Below are positions 23,908 through 35,254 of a stretch of 64,000 nt of DNA, piece by piece. Within the stretch, counting starts at the first letter, position 1; the number at the start of each line of letters is the position of its first letter. The position numbers were made by a program, and so were the translations under genes. Source of the stretch: Rutpela maculata (Eukaryota; Arthropoda; Insecta; Coleoptera; Cerambycidae); contig OW386293.2 in the NCBI GenBank assembly GCA_936432065.2, positions 99,965,795-100,029,794 of the forward strand, read 5' to 3'. The notes under the pieces are model-generated. The model searched no databases and was not told the DNA's origin. It was given only the letters and a program-made list of their open reading frames with translations.

Positions 23908-24000
23908 ATTAGTAGATGATGCTGATTCGGAAACGTTAAATTTATATTTCTGCCGCATTTCTGTCCAATTTTCAGTAGTTGGGTGTTCGTGGAAACTACA
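23908..24000 (-). pseudogene. Possible terminal exon, unrecognised
   Basis: On the minus strand an acceptor-like TTATTGTTTGTAG is followed by an open frame reading HEHPTTENWTEMRQKYKF and ending TNSE before a TAG. The polar, tryptophan-containing sequence looks coding rather than random. I recognise no family and see no companion exon. It may belong to a mobile element. Confidence 0.25.
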
Positions 24001-24221
24001 AACAATAATTACGACATTAGGGTTATAACATCAGCATTATGCTGAATAATTTCGATCAATGGCATTTTCGTTACACCTCTTTATAGCTACTAATGAACAC
24101 AGGTTTATGGTTGAATTTTTTGCGAAGCAAAATGCGATACAAATGTAGATAAATCTTGAATATACCATAAACCTTCAAATGTTAGTTTTCAATATTGCAC
24201 TGTATTGTTTTTATTATTATA

Positions 24222-26508
24222 CAGGGTGTTTGGTACATCGATAGAAAGTTTTCACTGGGTGATAGTTGGGGTCGTTTGGAACCTATATGACCATATTTAC
24301 TCGTATGCAAAGTCTCACCGTTTTTGAGATATGGGCATTTTTAAATATTTTACGAAATAGTTGAGTTGTAACTAATACACGTTATTTTTTATGATACTAA
24401 ATACTTCAGCTTTCTTAAATATTTTTTTTAGATATTCTTAGTATGAACTTTGTCGAAACTGTACAAAAGAAATGCCAAAGTATTTGTATGAAAATTATAT
24501 AGGGCAATTTATGAGCTGAAATATATGAATTCGATTTTTTTTTTCAATTTTAAGCAAAATTTTCTCAAATGCGGCACTACTTCGAGAGATTCAAATAGTT
24601 TTAAAAACTTCTCTATTGCATACTCTTTTCAACGGTATACCACGTTATGACAGAATTAGAGTTCATTAAACTAAAAAAGAAACATATTTGTAGACAAGTA
24701 CGTTTTTAATAAGGAAAGAATATTAAACAAAATCATAATAAATTATTTCAGCCCAAAATCAGTGATTTTATTTACTAATGTTTAAAGACACGTGACATAT
24801 TGAAATAAAAACAAACGTATTTACAGCTACAGTCAACAAGAAATGAAATAAACAAAGGGCAGATATCAGGCGACCAGACGCAAAAAATTGTTAAATTGCT
24901 TGAATACCAGTGACACATTTGAACGCTTGTGTCAAACACTGTTTTATTTAATTGTTCATAGTATTGTCATATTTTTCTGCAATGGCATCTTTTTCTAATG
25001 CGGAATATGCCGATATTCTCTTTATGTACGGAATGGCCGACGGAAATGAAGCAGCAGCTAAAAATTTTTATCGGGAACGATTTCCAATAAGAAGAATTCC
25101 CAATGTCCAGGTGTTTTGTAACACATATCAACGTATACGTGAAACAGGTAACCTTCATCATAGGGAATGGATGCATATTGTGCAACATGGTCCTGAAGTA
25201 GATGAGCAAATTTTGGAGGCTTTCGAAGCAGATCCTACCAGCAGTATTGGAAAAGTAGCTCGTCAACTGAATTTGTCCATATGGAAAGTTTGGACAATTC
25301 TTAGGATTGAAGGAAAATATCCATTCCACTACACGCCTGTTTAGGGACTCGAAGAAGGTGACCCAGTACGGAGAACTGCCTTTATCCGTTTTGTGTTGAA
25401 CGCTGATCTGGAAAATTATTATTATTATATTTTGTGGACAGACGAGTCGAAGTATTTTCGAGAAGGAATAACAAATTTTCATTACTCAGCTGACGCTGAC
25501 GAAAACTCGCACATGAAAAAACATTTATTTAGAGTTTTTGCAGAATAATTTACCATAATATCTTAGACAACATACGTCTAAATGTAAGAGACAGCTTAAT
25601 ATTTCAAAATGACGGATGTCCTGCTCATTACCGAATTACTGCGAGGGAATCTTTAGACGAAATATTTCCTAATCATTGGATTTGGAGAAATGGGCTAATA
25701 TTGTGGCCAGCGAAGTGTCCAGACTTGACGCTCCTTGATTTTCATGTCTAGGGTCGAATGAAAGACTAGTTTTTGAAATTGAAATAACCGACCGTGACCA
25801 AGTGGAGAATTAATGAACCAGGTGCTAGATTAAGGGAAGAAAAGAGGTTAGGCGTCACCACTACCCAAATACGAAAGAGGACATGTAAATGCGTTAGAAA
25901 TGGAGGTTCTCATTTTGAAAATGAAATTAATTAATTATTAGTTTTAATTACATTTGTTCTAGTTAAAACTGGAAATAAAAGTAATAAAATGTTCAATACT
26001 TACTTATTTTTTTTCCTCATTAAAATGTAATGTCTGCAAATATGTTTCTTTTTTAGTTTAATGAGTTACAATTCTGTCAGAATGTGGTATACCATTCGAA
26101 AGAGTATGCAATAGAGAATTTTTTAAAACTATTTGAATCTCTTGAAGTGGAGGCCGCTTTTGAGAAAATTTTGCTTAAAATAGAAAAAAAAATCGAACCA
26201 ATGCATTTCAACATATAAATTGTCTTACATAATTTTTATACTGATACTTCGGCATTTCTTTTTGTGTTGTTTCGACAAAGTGCATATTAAGAATATCTAA
26301 AAAAAATATTTAAGAAAGCTAAAAGTATTTATTATCATAAAAAATAAAATATATTAGTGACAACTCAACTATTTCGCAAAAATATCTAGAAATGCCGATA
26401 TCTCAAAAACGGTGAGACTTTGCATAAGAGTAAATATGATCATATAGGTTCCAAACGACCCCTACTATCACCCAATGAAAACTTTCTATGGATGTACCAA
26501 ACACCCTG
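24222..26508 (+). mobile_element. Mariner-type DD41D element with about 470-bp inverted repeats
   Basis: The ends are CAGGGTGTTTGGTACATC and its mirror GATGTACCAAACACCCTG, flanked by TA on both sides (24220-24221, 26509-26510). The inverted repeats reach about 24692 and 26039, far longer than the 20-30 bp usual for mariners. The middle holds a broken transposase. TA duplication, terminus and transposase together place it in the IS630-Tc1-mariner group. Confidence 0.92.
24982..25930 (+). pseudogene. Mariner DD41D transposase, broken
   Basis: The ATG at 24982 begins MASFSNAEYADILFMYG. The N-terminal helix-turn-helix region follows, with RFPIRRIPN and RIRETGNLHH. At 25342 a TAG replaces what is usually a glutamine codon, and the frame continues to the first catalytic aspartate in LWTDESK. 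A deletion of roughly 60 residues follows. A further frame then gives the second aspartate in FQNDGCPAHY and the third in WPAKCPDLTLLDF, 41 residues later by my count, as in rosa-type DD41D elements. More stops follow before a GGSHFE ending near 25925. The enzyme would cut and paste the element but cannot be made from this copy. Confidence 0.88.
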
Positions 26509-26644
26509 TATAAGCATTTAGTATGATTACGAATCTGAATCAAAATCAAAACATTCAAAATGACGGCTCCAATATGGTAGGTGTAAATTTTTTCTAAAGC
26601 ATGTTTTAAAGGGGAGAATATAATTTTACCTCTTTGTAATGCAA

Positions 26645-26855
26645 TATGTTAAATGCCTTAGTGCAAGCCGTGTTTGTAAGTATAGTATTTGAGTAAAAAA
26701 GGGTGGGGCGCTTCTCATTTTTTAATATAATGATGTCTTCAGCATTTTAATTATCGAACCTTTTCGAAATAGTGTTCGAAAAACGCCCCACGCTTTTATA
26801 CTCAAATATTATGCTTAATTACAACACGGCTTACACTACTTTTTAGTGCAGTATC
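26645..26855. repeat. 0.2-kb palindrome
   Basis: GTGCAAGCCGTGTTTGTAA on the left faces TTACAACACGGCTTACACTA-like sequence on the right, with GGGTGGGGCG facing CGCCCCACG inside. It is a small fold-back repeat without a gene. Confidence 0.7.
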
Positions 26856-27060
26856 CTATCCTCCATGTTGAAGCCGTAATTTTGAATTTTTAAATTTTGA
26901 TCACATATTTGTTTTCTACTTATCAAGCCCTTTCTTTTAATACCCATATCAAGGGGGTTGTAAAGAAAATGATAATCTGCCATCTTGGGGCGGCGGCCAT
27001 TTTGAACATATTATATTATTAAGTATACTATATTGTATTGTCATCAGAGCTATACACACA

Positions 27061-28730
27061 TGGGGTCGTTGCACGTATTTTTTTAATTGCACATTCTGAA
27101 AATATAATATATATATATAATATATTTTTGTTTTTTTTTTTTGTTGCATGCGTTTTAAGGGTATAAATTAGCATCAAAGAAATGAGACGTTAGAAATGAT
27201 GACGAACAGCGGAAAACGCCGAATGCCTCCGAAAATAGTCGGAAATTACCGATCTATCCGTGCCCGTCCCTGTCACCTAAGCAGTGTTGTCACACTCAGT
27301 ACAATTATACTAAATCAGTACAATTCAGTATTTTTTAGTATGTTAGTACCTCTTTTGCATTTTTAGTACAATTTTGTGCAAACCCTGCATTTTTAATCTT
27401 TTAGCTTTTTCGTAATGAATATAATTTTTTGAGAGGAACAATAAAATATCGATTTTCTATATGCGGTATTGGCGATTTGATGTGATTAAGTTTTGATCTT
27501 AATGTACATTCCAGTAGCTTAAAGCAGTTGCTATAAAAATTGAATCATATAATTATAATATTTAGTGGCTTTATAAATAAGGTTTAGCAATAATATTATA
27601 TATGTAACATGTTATTGAAAATGCGCATGAGCCTATAAGTCTCCTGAGTAGTATGAATTTGTAACGAAAAATATTCTTTCCTTTTGTTTCTCGACTAGAC
27701 AAGTTTAATATTACAGTCATATACCAGTTAATTAGAACTCAGTAGTTTTAGTACAATTTTCTGTGTTTTAGTACAATTCGGTGTTTTCACAAATTTTAAA
27801 ATCTCATTGACTGTGAAGATGATACTTAATTATAACTAAAAACATTTGAATTTCCACAACCAGTTGAGTAATATCCAAGAAAAAGTATTTTTAAATTTAA
27901 ATTAAAATTTTACCGCCCAAAACACTAAGCTATATTGTTGACGTCATCGGTCATAAACACCTAACCTCAAAAATACATATCTTTTAAAAATTTCCGAGTA
28001 ATATGTCACTATTATGAAAATTTCCGCATGGTTCTTGTATTTTCAACTAAAATCTTGTTTAATGTAATATTCATAAAGTTCTAAATATCTTCTCCCAATA
28101 AAATAAGGCGATATTTGTAGGTTGGAAATCCAACCTATAATTAGCAGCCCATTTTTAGTAACCAACAATATTGAGACATCATATGCGTCAATTTTTAAAT
28201 GTACCATACTGGTTTCAAATGAGAAGTGCGGATACAATCATTAAAAATGACAATAAACTTAAAAAACCTAAGAGTTAAGGTTATGTTAATGCAACCGATG
28301 ACGTCACAGCCCGTTTTGTATAATACCCGTTCAGTTATTCTGTTTTGTTATTTATTTGTTGAAATTTTAAATGAATAGATGAAAGAATGGTGTTTAAATA
28401 TTGGTAAGTGCTTTAATGTATGGAGTACTTCATTTTAATAATATCAAAAAAGCAAATTTGCATACAGTGAAAACACCTAATTCCTGGCTAGATGGCAGTA
28501 CATTTCTACTGAGGTGAATGGCAACACTGCATCTAACCGCATCAACGTTTTCAATTTATGACGTAGCAAGGGCGCTGACGGCTGCTGACGGCGCCCTTTA
28601 TTTTAAAGTGGTGTAGTTTAAATTTTGGACAATATCTTGGTCAATTCATTTAACACAGGGCATTAACAAACCCACAGTTACATTTTCCATACAAAATCAG
28701 ACTCAATTTCTATATAGTGCAACGACCCCA
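27061..28730. mobile_element. 1.7-kb insertion with 14-bp perfect inverted ends
   Basis: TGGGGTCGTTGCAC at 27061-27074 is exactly inverted at 28717-28730. The outside flanks join two parts of another repeat: ATTGTATTGTCATCAGA at 27036 continues in type at 28731 (TTGCCAAGTTTCGTGATGAT), and an uninterrupted relative lies at 28847-28905. A hAT-like element is nested within. No transposase is visible. Confidence 0.65.
27282..28529. mobile_element. 1.25-kb hAT-like element, nested
   Basis: The ends are CAGTGTTGTCAC and its mirror GGCAACACTG, a common hAT terminus. The flanking octamers CACCTAAG and CATCTAAC agree at 6 of 8 positions, as expected for an aged 8-bp duplication. Subterminal TTAGTACAATT repeats occur near 27298-27375 and 27745-27785. 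Inside, GACGTCATCGGT at 27940 faces ACCGATGACGTC at 28295. No coding sequence is visible. Confidence 0.6.
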
Positions 28731-30400
28731 TTGCCAAGTTTCGTGATGATACAACAATTAGAAGTGGGTGAACCGCCATGTTGACGCCGCCATTTTGAAT
28801 TTTTAAGTTTTGATCACATATTAGGTATAATATTTAGTATACCTACTATATTGTATTGTCATCAGAAAATTCCAAATTTCATGATGATACAACAATTAAA
28901 AGTGGGTGAAATTCAGTTACTTAGACCTTTTTATAGATAGATAGTTAGTTACAGGTCAACCTAATAAAAACTTGTCAAAAATAGTATTTGAGAATATATT
29001 TTTTAATGGATAATTGCAGTAACAAAATGGCGACAATTTTATTAAAAATATGCGAAGATGCACATTGTTTCGTTCATAATTTGTTTGTTTTTAGCTATAA
29101 TTAATATTTAATTTAGTATCTTTGACGTAACTGCTGAAATATTTAACATTCAAGCTTAATATTATGTTCGAGCATTATCTTTGAAAATACTAATATTTCA
29201 GAAATTAAAAAAATTATTCACAGTTTACACACTTTAAGTTATATTTTTGGTCCTTCACCACTTTTTCGCTAAAATTAATATTTATAGAGATCACTGCAAT
29301 AGACACAAGAAAATTAGGCTTTTTTGGAAACATCTTTAGAGTTTTCTAAAGGAAGCAAAACGAGCAAAAAATTTGAGCATCTAGGTAATCCTATATAGTA
29401 ACAAAAAAACAGTAGGTATTTGAAATCTTTTTTATTACTAGCTAATCTGAGTAACAAAATGGAGGCATTTTTATTTAAAAAAATGTAAAAGCGCACATTT
29501 TTTGGTCATAATTTATCTGTTTTTGTGTTAAAAAAAACAAAACACTTGAAAGACAATAATAATCTTTAATTTTAGTTATTAACATTCTTAACGCCTTGTT
29601 TCTGAGATGTTTGAACTCAATACATCATTTTATAAACGTTTAGAAGCCATCTTGATAGTTTCCCATTTCTCCGAAATGGATAATCCTACAGAAGTTAAAA
29701 ACGAATTCGTTCTCAGTATATACACTTTCTTTTTTGCCTCTAGTATTATTTCCCTAAATATGTTTGCTTAAGCTAATTTTCAAGTCGTTGCAATTTAAAA
29801 GCTTTCAATTTATTTTAAAAAAATTTTAGAACTTTTTTTCTCAAAATTTCATTATCTTTTAGTGGTTTTGATTTGGGCACCACTCTCTGAAAATGGATCA
29901 TGCTTTATATAGAAACGTTTCTTTTATCAAAAAGAAAACAAAATTTAATCCATATTACAATCTCTCTAAATTAAAGTCTCTAGCTACTATACAAGAATAG
30001 TTTTGTATCTAAAATATAACATATCAGTTTTTGAGAAACAGAGAACACATTCGACTAGCTCCTAATTCCAATCTCTAACTCAATTAAAAATGAAGGAAAT
30101 CAATATAGTCGCTTATGTAGGACACATTGTACATAATTTAATTCTCCTCTTAAACCCCTAACATATATTACGAAACATGCCGATAGGTCCCTTTTCTCCA
30201 CCCTCGCTAAACTTAACTTTTTATTTGAGTTATGTGCGATCCATTGCCCATAAATTATCATCGTTTAACCATTCATTCTCTCACAATAGCCACTTTACAT
30301 GCTGAGCATCCATCAAGTTGGGGATATGTTTCAGTAGTGTATTTAAATTTATATCATCCAATAAAGGTTGAATTAAATTTAAAGAGAAAGAGATATATTC
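28731..30400. other. Spacer with remnants of the interrupted repeat
   Basis: The first 200 bp repeat GATGATACAACAATTA and AAGTGGGTGAA twice (near 28746 and 28880). The rest is AT-rich and shows nothing I can name. Confidence 0.45.
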
Positions 30401-30404
30401 AACA

Positions 30405-30406
<2 letters not shown>

Positions 30407-30471
<65 letters not shown>
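30407..30471. repeat. TA microsatellite, about 32 units
   Basis: Uninterrupted TATATA. The Ile-Tyr frames on both strands are its translation only. Confidence 0.95.
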
Positions 30472-30474
<3 letters not shown>

Positions 30475-30960
30475 TATACCACCAAAGAAGCATGGACTTT
30501 GTCTCACATTAAACAACTATCGTCAAATTTTCGATTCTGTCGGTTTCTGTTAACTGCATTTCTTCTAAACCACCTAACATTTGAAAAAAAAAATCTGTAG
30601 AGGTATTTATACAAAACTTCCCTTTCTATTTATTTATTACTAATTTTTCTGTTGGATAATCACCCTGTATATTATTTTTACTAAAAGTATATCAGATTTT
30701 CTTCCTGGTAATAGTGACAACCAAAACTAATAGTCCGGCAACGGTTTTATGAGCGTCAGGTGTATCTGAAGACGCAAAGGAGAGGTATAAGTTTGAAAAT
30801 CGTGTGTAACTATCACATAAGTTGTCTTAAGAAACAAATGAAAGTTAAACTTTGAAAACTTAAACTTTTTTGAAAATTTTGGCCAAAATAAAAGAAATTT
30901 TGAGTTTTGAAATACTATGTTACAGGCAAATTAGATAAAGTTAAAAAAAATTACAAAAAT
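30472..30960. other. Spacer, no feature seen
   Basis: AT-rich. A CACCCTGTATATTATT near 30661 resembles a DNA-element terminus but has no partner that I found. Confidence 0.4.
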
Positions 30961-31838
30961 AGTATATTATATTACTAGGAGTAGAACGCGCTCTTTTTTT
31001 GTGTTGAGCCCAGGATTTGCAAACTGGGCGAAACACAAAAAAAGGCGTTCTACTCCGTGTAATGTATACTATTTTTTCTTCAAGCGTATTAAAATGCAAA
31101 AATTCATTTATTTATCATAAATGTACAAATATTCAAACTACAGTCTTACATGTTGACACAATATGACAAGTGGCTAGTGGACAGCGCGCCACCGGTGGCT
31201 TTCGGTATTAACATTATGTTACTAGTAAAACAATACCCACTACGGCGGCGCTTTCGGAACTAACATTATGTTACTAGTAAAACAATGTCCACTACGGTGG
31301 CGTTCGGTACTAACATTTTGTTACTAGTAAAACAATGTCCTACTTCTACTTCTGTTTTTGGTGACATAATTTAAACATTTTAATACGCTTGAAGAAAATA
31401 GTATATTATATTACTAGGAGTAGAACGCGCTCTTTTTTGTGTTGAGCCCAGGATTTGCAAACTGGGCGAAACACAAAAAAAGGCGTTCTACTCCGTGTAA
31501 TATATACTATTTTTTCTTCAAGCGTATTAAAATGCAAAAATTCATTTATTTATCATAAATGTACAAATATTCAAACTACAGTCTTACATGTTGACACAAT
31601 ATGACAAGTGGCTAGTGGACAGCGCGCCACCGGTGGCTTTCGGTATTAACATTATGTTACTAGTAAAACAATATCCACTACGGCGGCGCTTTCGGAACTA
31701 ACATTATGTTACTAGTAAAACAATGTCCACTACGGTGGCGTTCGGTACTAACATTTTGTTACTAGTAAAACAATGTCCTACTTCTACTTCTGTTTTTGGT
31801 GACATAATTTAAACATTTTAATACGCTTGAAGAAAAAA
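30961..31838. repeat. Recent 439-bp tandem duplication with hairpins
   Basis: Unit 1 (30961-31399) and unit 2 (31400-31838) are nearly identical, so the duplication is young. Each begins with an imperfect 118-bp hairpin, in which GTAGAACGCGCTCTTTTTT faces AAAAAAAGGCGTTCTACT across a short TTTGCAAA-type loop. Each also contains three sub-units of about 56 bp built on AACATTATGTTACTAGTAAA. The array is next to the 3' end of relic E, and the final TTAAACATTTTAATACGCTT overlaps its reading frame. Confidence 0.92.
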
Positions 31839-32227
31839 TATATTAATTTTATTGTAACTGTCTTCTCATGAGGCTGTTCTTCTAGTGGTTCGTCGTCGCT
31901 TATTTCTACAGCAAGTGTTAATTCATGGTAACAGTGATCATTCGTCTTACGCGAAAACATCGCGCAAAGTAAAACTGCACTTTTGTAACCACATTTTTGG
32001 ATTTGGCATGGGCTGGTGCTAGCACAAGAGCATTTTATTAGTTGCAGAATATCAGGAAGTGCAACTTCTGTGTTTTCAGGTAATATTACTAAGCGTTTTG
32101 CATTTGTATCTTTACGAAATCCACAATCTGCCGGGTAAAAACTTGGTGGATCACATTCAAAAGTATGTTTCCAAATGCAGATTTGAAGGTGGACACGCTT
32201 TAACCCAGACAGCACATATATCCTCAT
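31784..32227 (-). pseudogene. LPPT/CXC family relic E, C-terminal domain
   Basis: The 147-residue minus-strand frame has RVHLQICIWKHTF, ADCGFRKD, LPENTEVALPDILQLIKC, then KCSCASTSPCQIQKCGYKS, LLCAMF and a late CYHE. These correspond block by block to RVYYQ-W, WGW, PPAP-LL, the cysteine-rich domain and the final cysteines of relic B. An acidic stretch (EISDDEPLEEQPHE) follows, as in the other relics. The last 40 residues read into the tandem repeat and are probably not original. The frame has no stop, but the CXC pattern is degraded: Tyr in CGYKS and Phe in AMF replace expected cysteines. It belongs to a different subfamily from A and B. Confidence 0.65.
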
Positions 32228-32244
32228 TGATGCGATTGATGATT

Positions 32245-32490
32245 TAGAATTATCCCATGGACATATCTATCCCTAGGTCATCCCAGGGTTGACCTGACTA
32301 GATATTATTATCCTGTAAAGATCCGAATTATGAATATCCTACGGACATCCGCAACTGATTACCTACGGATATCCCAACGGGATGTCGATATCCTATAGGT
32401 GTACAAAATATGTATATCCTATGGATGCAATAGAATCAATATCCATCGGTTATCTTGTCCAGTTTGCCCACGGATATCCAAACACGGGAC
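32245..32490 (+). repeat. Degenerate array around a palindromic TATCC/GGATA motif
   Basis: Variants of TATCCTACGGATATCC recur about every 25-30 bp (for example near 32333, 32362, 32391, 32416, 32442 and 32470), separated by short variable stretches. The unit is itself palindromic. No gene overlaps it. Confidence 0.65.
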
Positions 32491-33585
32491 AATTTTTACC
32501 ATTTTCTTTTAAGAAACATATTTCTACAAAAATGTTGAAACATGAAATTATATTTATATACTTATGTGTTGAACAAATTTAACAAAAACAGAAAAGTAAA
32601 TGCGGTTAAATGGAACCACGGAACTCTTGAATTAACTATGAGCGCGTCAGGTTAACATACTGTTGTAATATGACTACACAATATATACTTCCAGTATAGT
32701 TTTGTACACAATTAACATATTCTAGTATAAAGTCCTATAATAATCATGAATTTTAAATTATTAGCTTATTTTAATAAAACAAAGAAGATAAATGAAAAGA
32801 CGTTACTGTAGGTATATTATAAAAGATGTAAAGAAAAACGGTTGGCAATAAATTTTTGTTAGGGTTGGTAACTGTCATAAACTCTCTCTCTTTTGTCAGA
32901 ATTCTGTTGCAATCTATGTCCAAGTTAAGTTTGTTAGTAAATACGTTTTACAGTTTTTTTTGTCCTGTAAGTTTTTCCAGAGTTAATAAATAGTTATTCA
33001 AGTTCAACTACTATATTATTTAAATCCTACAGAGGCCCTGGTTCTTAGTTTATATCCATTATTAAGAAAACAAGTAAAGACAATGTTATTACATTGTTTT
33101 TAGTTCTTTTGTTAGTATTGGATAGTATTGAATTGGATTGGATAGGACCAGGGCAACTGCAGGATTTCAAACAGTATTTTATATCACCAACATCTCTTTA
33201 ATTATTCCAAAATGGAAAAAGTGGTGTGGGATGCTTCATGAGTTTTGCAGTTGTGGCTCATCGCCAGTATATAGTGACTCATAAAAGTAAAGAAACTGAA
33301 TTTGTAAGTTACTTACTGACTTTATTAATGATAAAGTTGCTTCTTGTACTTTTGATATTTTTATGAAGTCATTTGCAAATGAGGATACAAACTGGATACT
33401 ATGGGAAGACAAAGTACCGCTATTGCCAGAAGAACATCACCATAGTCTGTATACCAACTATCCATAAAACAAGACATCAAGATAATCTATAATTCATCAA
33501 TTAGATGTGGAAGAATAATTGATACATTGTAGTACATAAAATGTTGATTTCTTAAGTATTGCTGTTTTGTACCATTCTTATCATA
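32491..33585. other. Spacer, no feature seen
   Basis: AT-rich. The 3' part may contain untranslatable upstream sequence of the RTE-like LINE. Confidence 0.4.
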
Positions 33586-33589
33586 ATCT

Positions 33590-34628
33590 GGAAAAGCTGC
33601 CTTCCTGTATGCCAACACATTAGATCATGTATTGAGTACAACAAACCACTAGTGCTGATATTTGTGGACTTCAAAAAGGCGTTTGACTCTGCAGACCGAC
33701 AAAAACTTCTATAAGCACTCGCAGAATGTCGCATTTACCACCGTTACTTGACAGCAATTAAATATATTTATAAAACTGCAACAGCAAAGGTTAGAATAGC
33801 AGACAATCAATATACTAACAAATTTAAAATCCAGAGAGGATTAAGACAAGGTGATGCACTATCCCCAAAACTATTCGTCATACTGCTACAAACTGTGATG
33901 AATAAAGTAAACTGTATGCAAGAGGCGCAGCATATGTTGCAGACGCTACATGAGGCGGCGGGAAAGGTTGGTTTGAAAATAAATCTATCAAAAACCCATC
34001 AAACACACTTATATAAATACCTATGCCATGAGATCAACATTGGATGAGATAACCAGACACATGAAATCCAGCGCAGAATAGGCCTAGCTTAGGCAGCATT
34101 TGGTAAACTAAAACCTACATTCAAGTCTGACCTCCCAATATGTTTAAAGAGGTAGGTCTTTAGACAATGCGTGCTCCCTGTACTAACATATGGCGCGGAG
34201 ACAATAACATTGACAAAAAATATATCAACAGAATACAGGTAATGCAACGCAGGATGGAGAGGTTAATGTTGGGAATTACTCTTCGAGATAGAGTCCCTAA
34301 CCAAAATATTAGGAGAAATACAGGAGTACGAGATGCTGTCGAAGATATCTTGGTTCTGAAATGGAACTGGGCGGGTCATGTCGCTAGAATAAAAGACGGT
34401 AGATGGACAAAAAAGATCCTAGATTGGAGGCCAAGATTCGAGGCATTTAGAAGCAGAGGAAGACCGCCCAGCCGTTGGAGTGATGACATGAAAAGGCTCG
34501 CCGGAAACGACACAAATTGCTCAAGACAGGAAAAGATGGCAAAATTTGAGAGAGGCTTTCATCCAGTAGTGGACAGTATAAGCTTGCGAAGAAGAATAAG
34601 AAGAAGAAGAAGAAGAGCAATCGAATAA
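33590..34628 (+). mobile_element. RTE-like LINE fragment with the FADD box deleted
   Basis: RT blocks appear in order: LVLIFVDFKKAFDS near 33650, then AIKYIYKTATAKV, IQRGLRQGDALSPKLF, and LKINLSKTH near 33980. Between VMNKVNC and MQEAQHMLQ the segment that should hold the catalytic F/YADD motif is missing, a clean in-frame loss. The C-terminal region at 34167-34628 has RRMERLMLGITLRDRV, LKWNWAGHVARIKDGRW and SRGRPPSRWSDD, typical of RTE-clade ORFs. A GAAGAA-type run closes it near 34586-34618. Stops and frameshifts occur near 33713 and 34045. Confidence 0.88.
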
Positions 34629-35061
34629 TGTATAGAAGCACTATTTATTTAAAGAATAACTTTTGTTTTTTCTTACTCATTTAGTATGTGATGTTCTTTC
34701 GAAGTCGAAAGACTACTTTGCCTTTTTAGTAAACCTAACCGACTTTTATACAGGGCCAGTCGAAAAGTGAGAAATTTTAAATTTGGCTATTGAATAACAA
34801 ACACCCCATATGAGATATCGAGCTAAAATTTTGTATAGAGGTATTTAAAACAACTGCGAATCGAATAAGCTATCCAATTTGCCGATAAAAAATTGCCAAT
34901 AGTCTATCTCGAAATTTCGATCCATTTAGAGGGGCTTAGTAGGTCTTGAAAATATGAAAATTGCATATTTATCAAAAGAGTCAAATAAAGCTCATCGAGC
35001 ACTATATCTCAAAAAAAAATTAAACCGGCCAACGCGTTCCAAAATAACGGAGTGTTGCGGT
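34629..35061. other. Spacer, no feature seen
   Basis: AT-rich. ACAGGGCCAGTCGAAAAGTG near 34751 could be a degraded DNA-element end, without a partner. Confidence 0.4.
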
Positions 35062-35254
35062 ATTTATTTATTTATTTATATAGTTACACCACCCCACAGT
35101 AAAAACCAATTACGGGGTGGGAAAAAAAAACAATACAATAATTTATACCTAATGGTAAATAATATACAAACAGACAAAAAGCAAAAAGAACAGATTATAT
35201 ACATGCATAATACACTAACAGATTAAAAGAATATTAAAATAAAATTACAGATTA

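Noticed and set aside
24967..25482. 171-codon minus-strand frame
   Set aside because: It is the antisense shadow of the mariner transposase.
30232..30493. Frames rich in alternating Ile and Tyr on both strands
   Set aside because: They are translations of the TA microsatellite.
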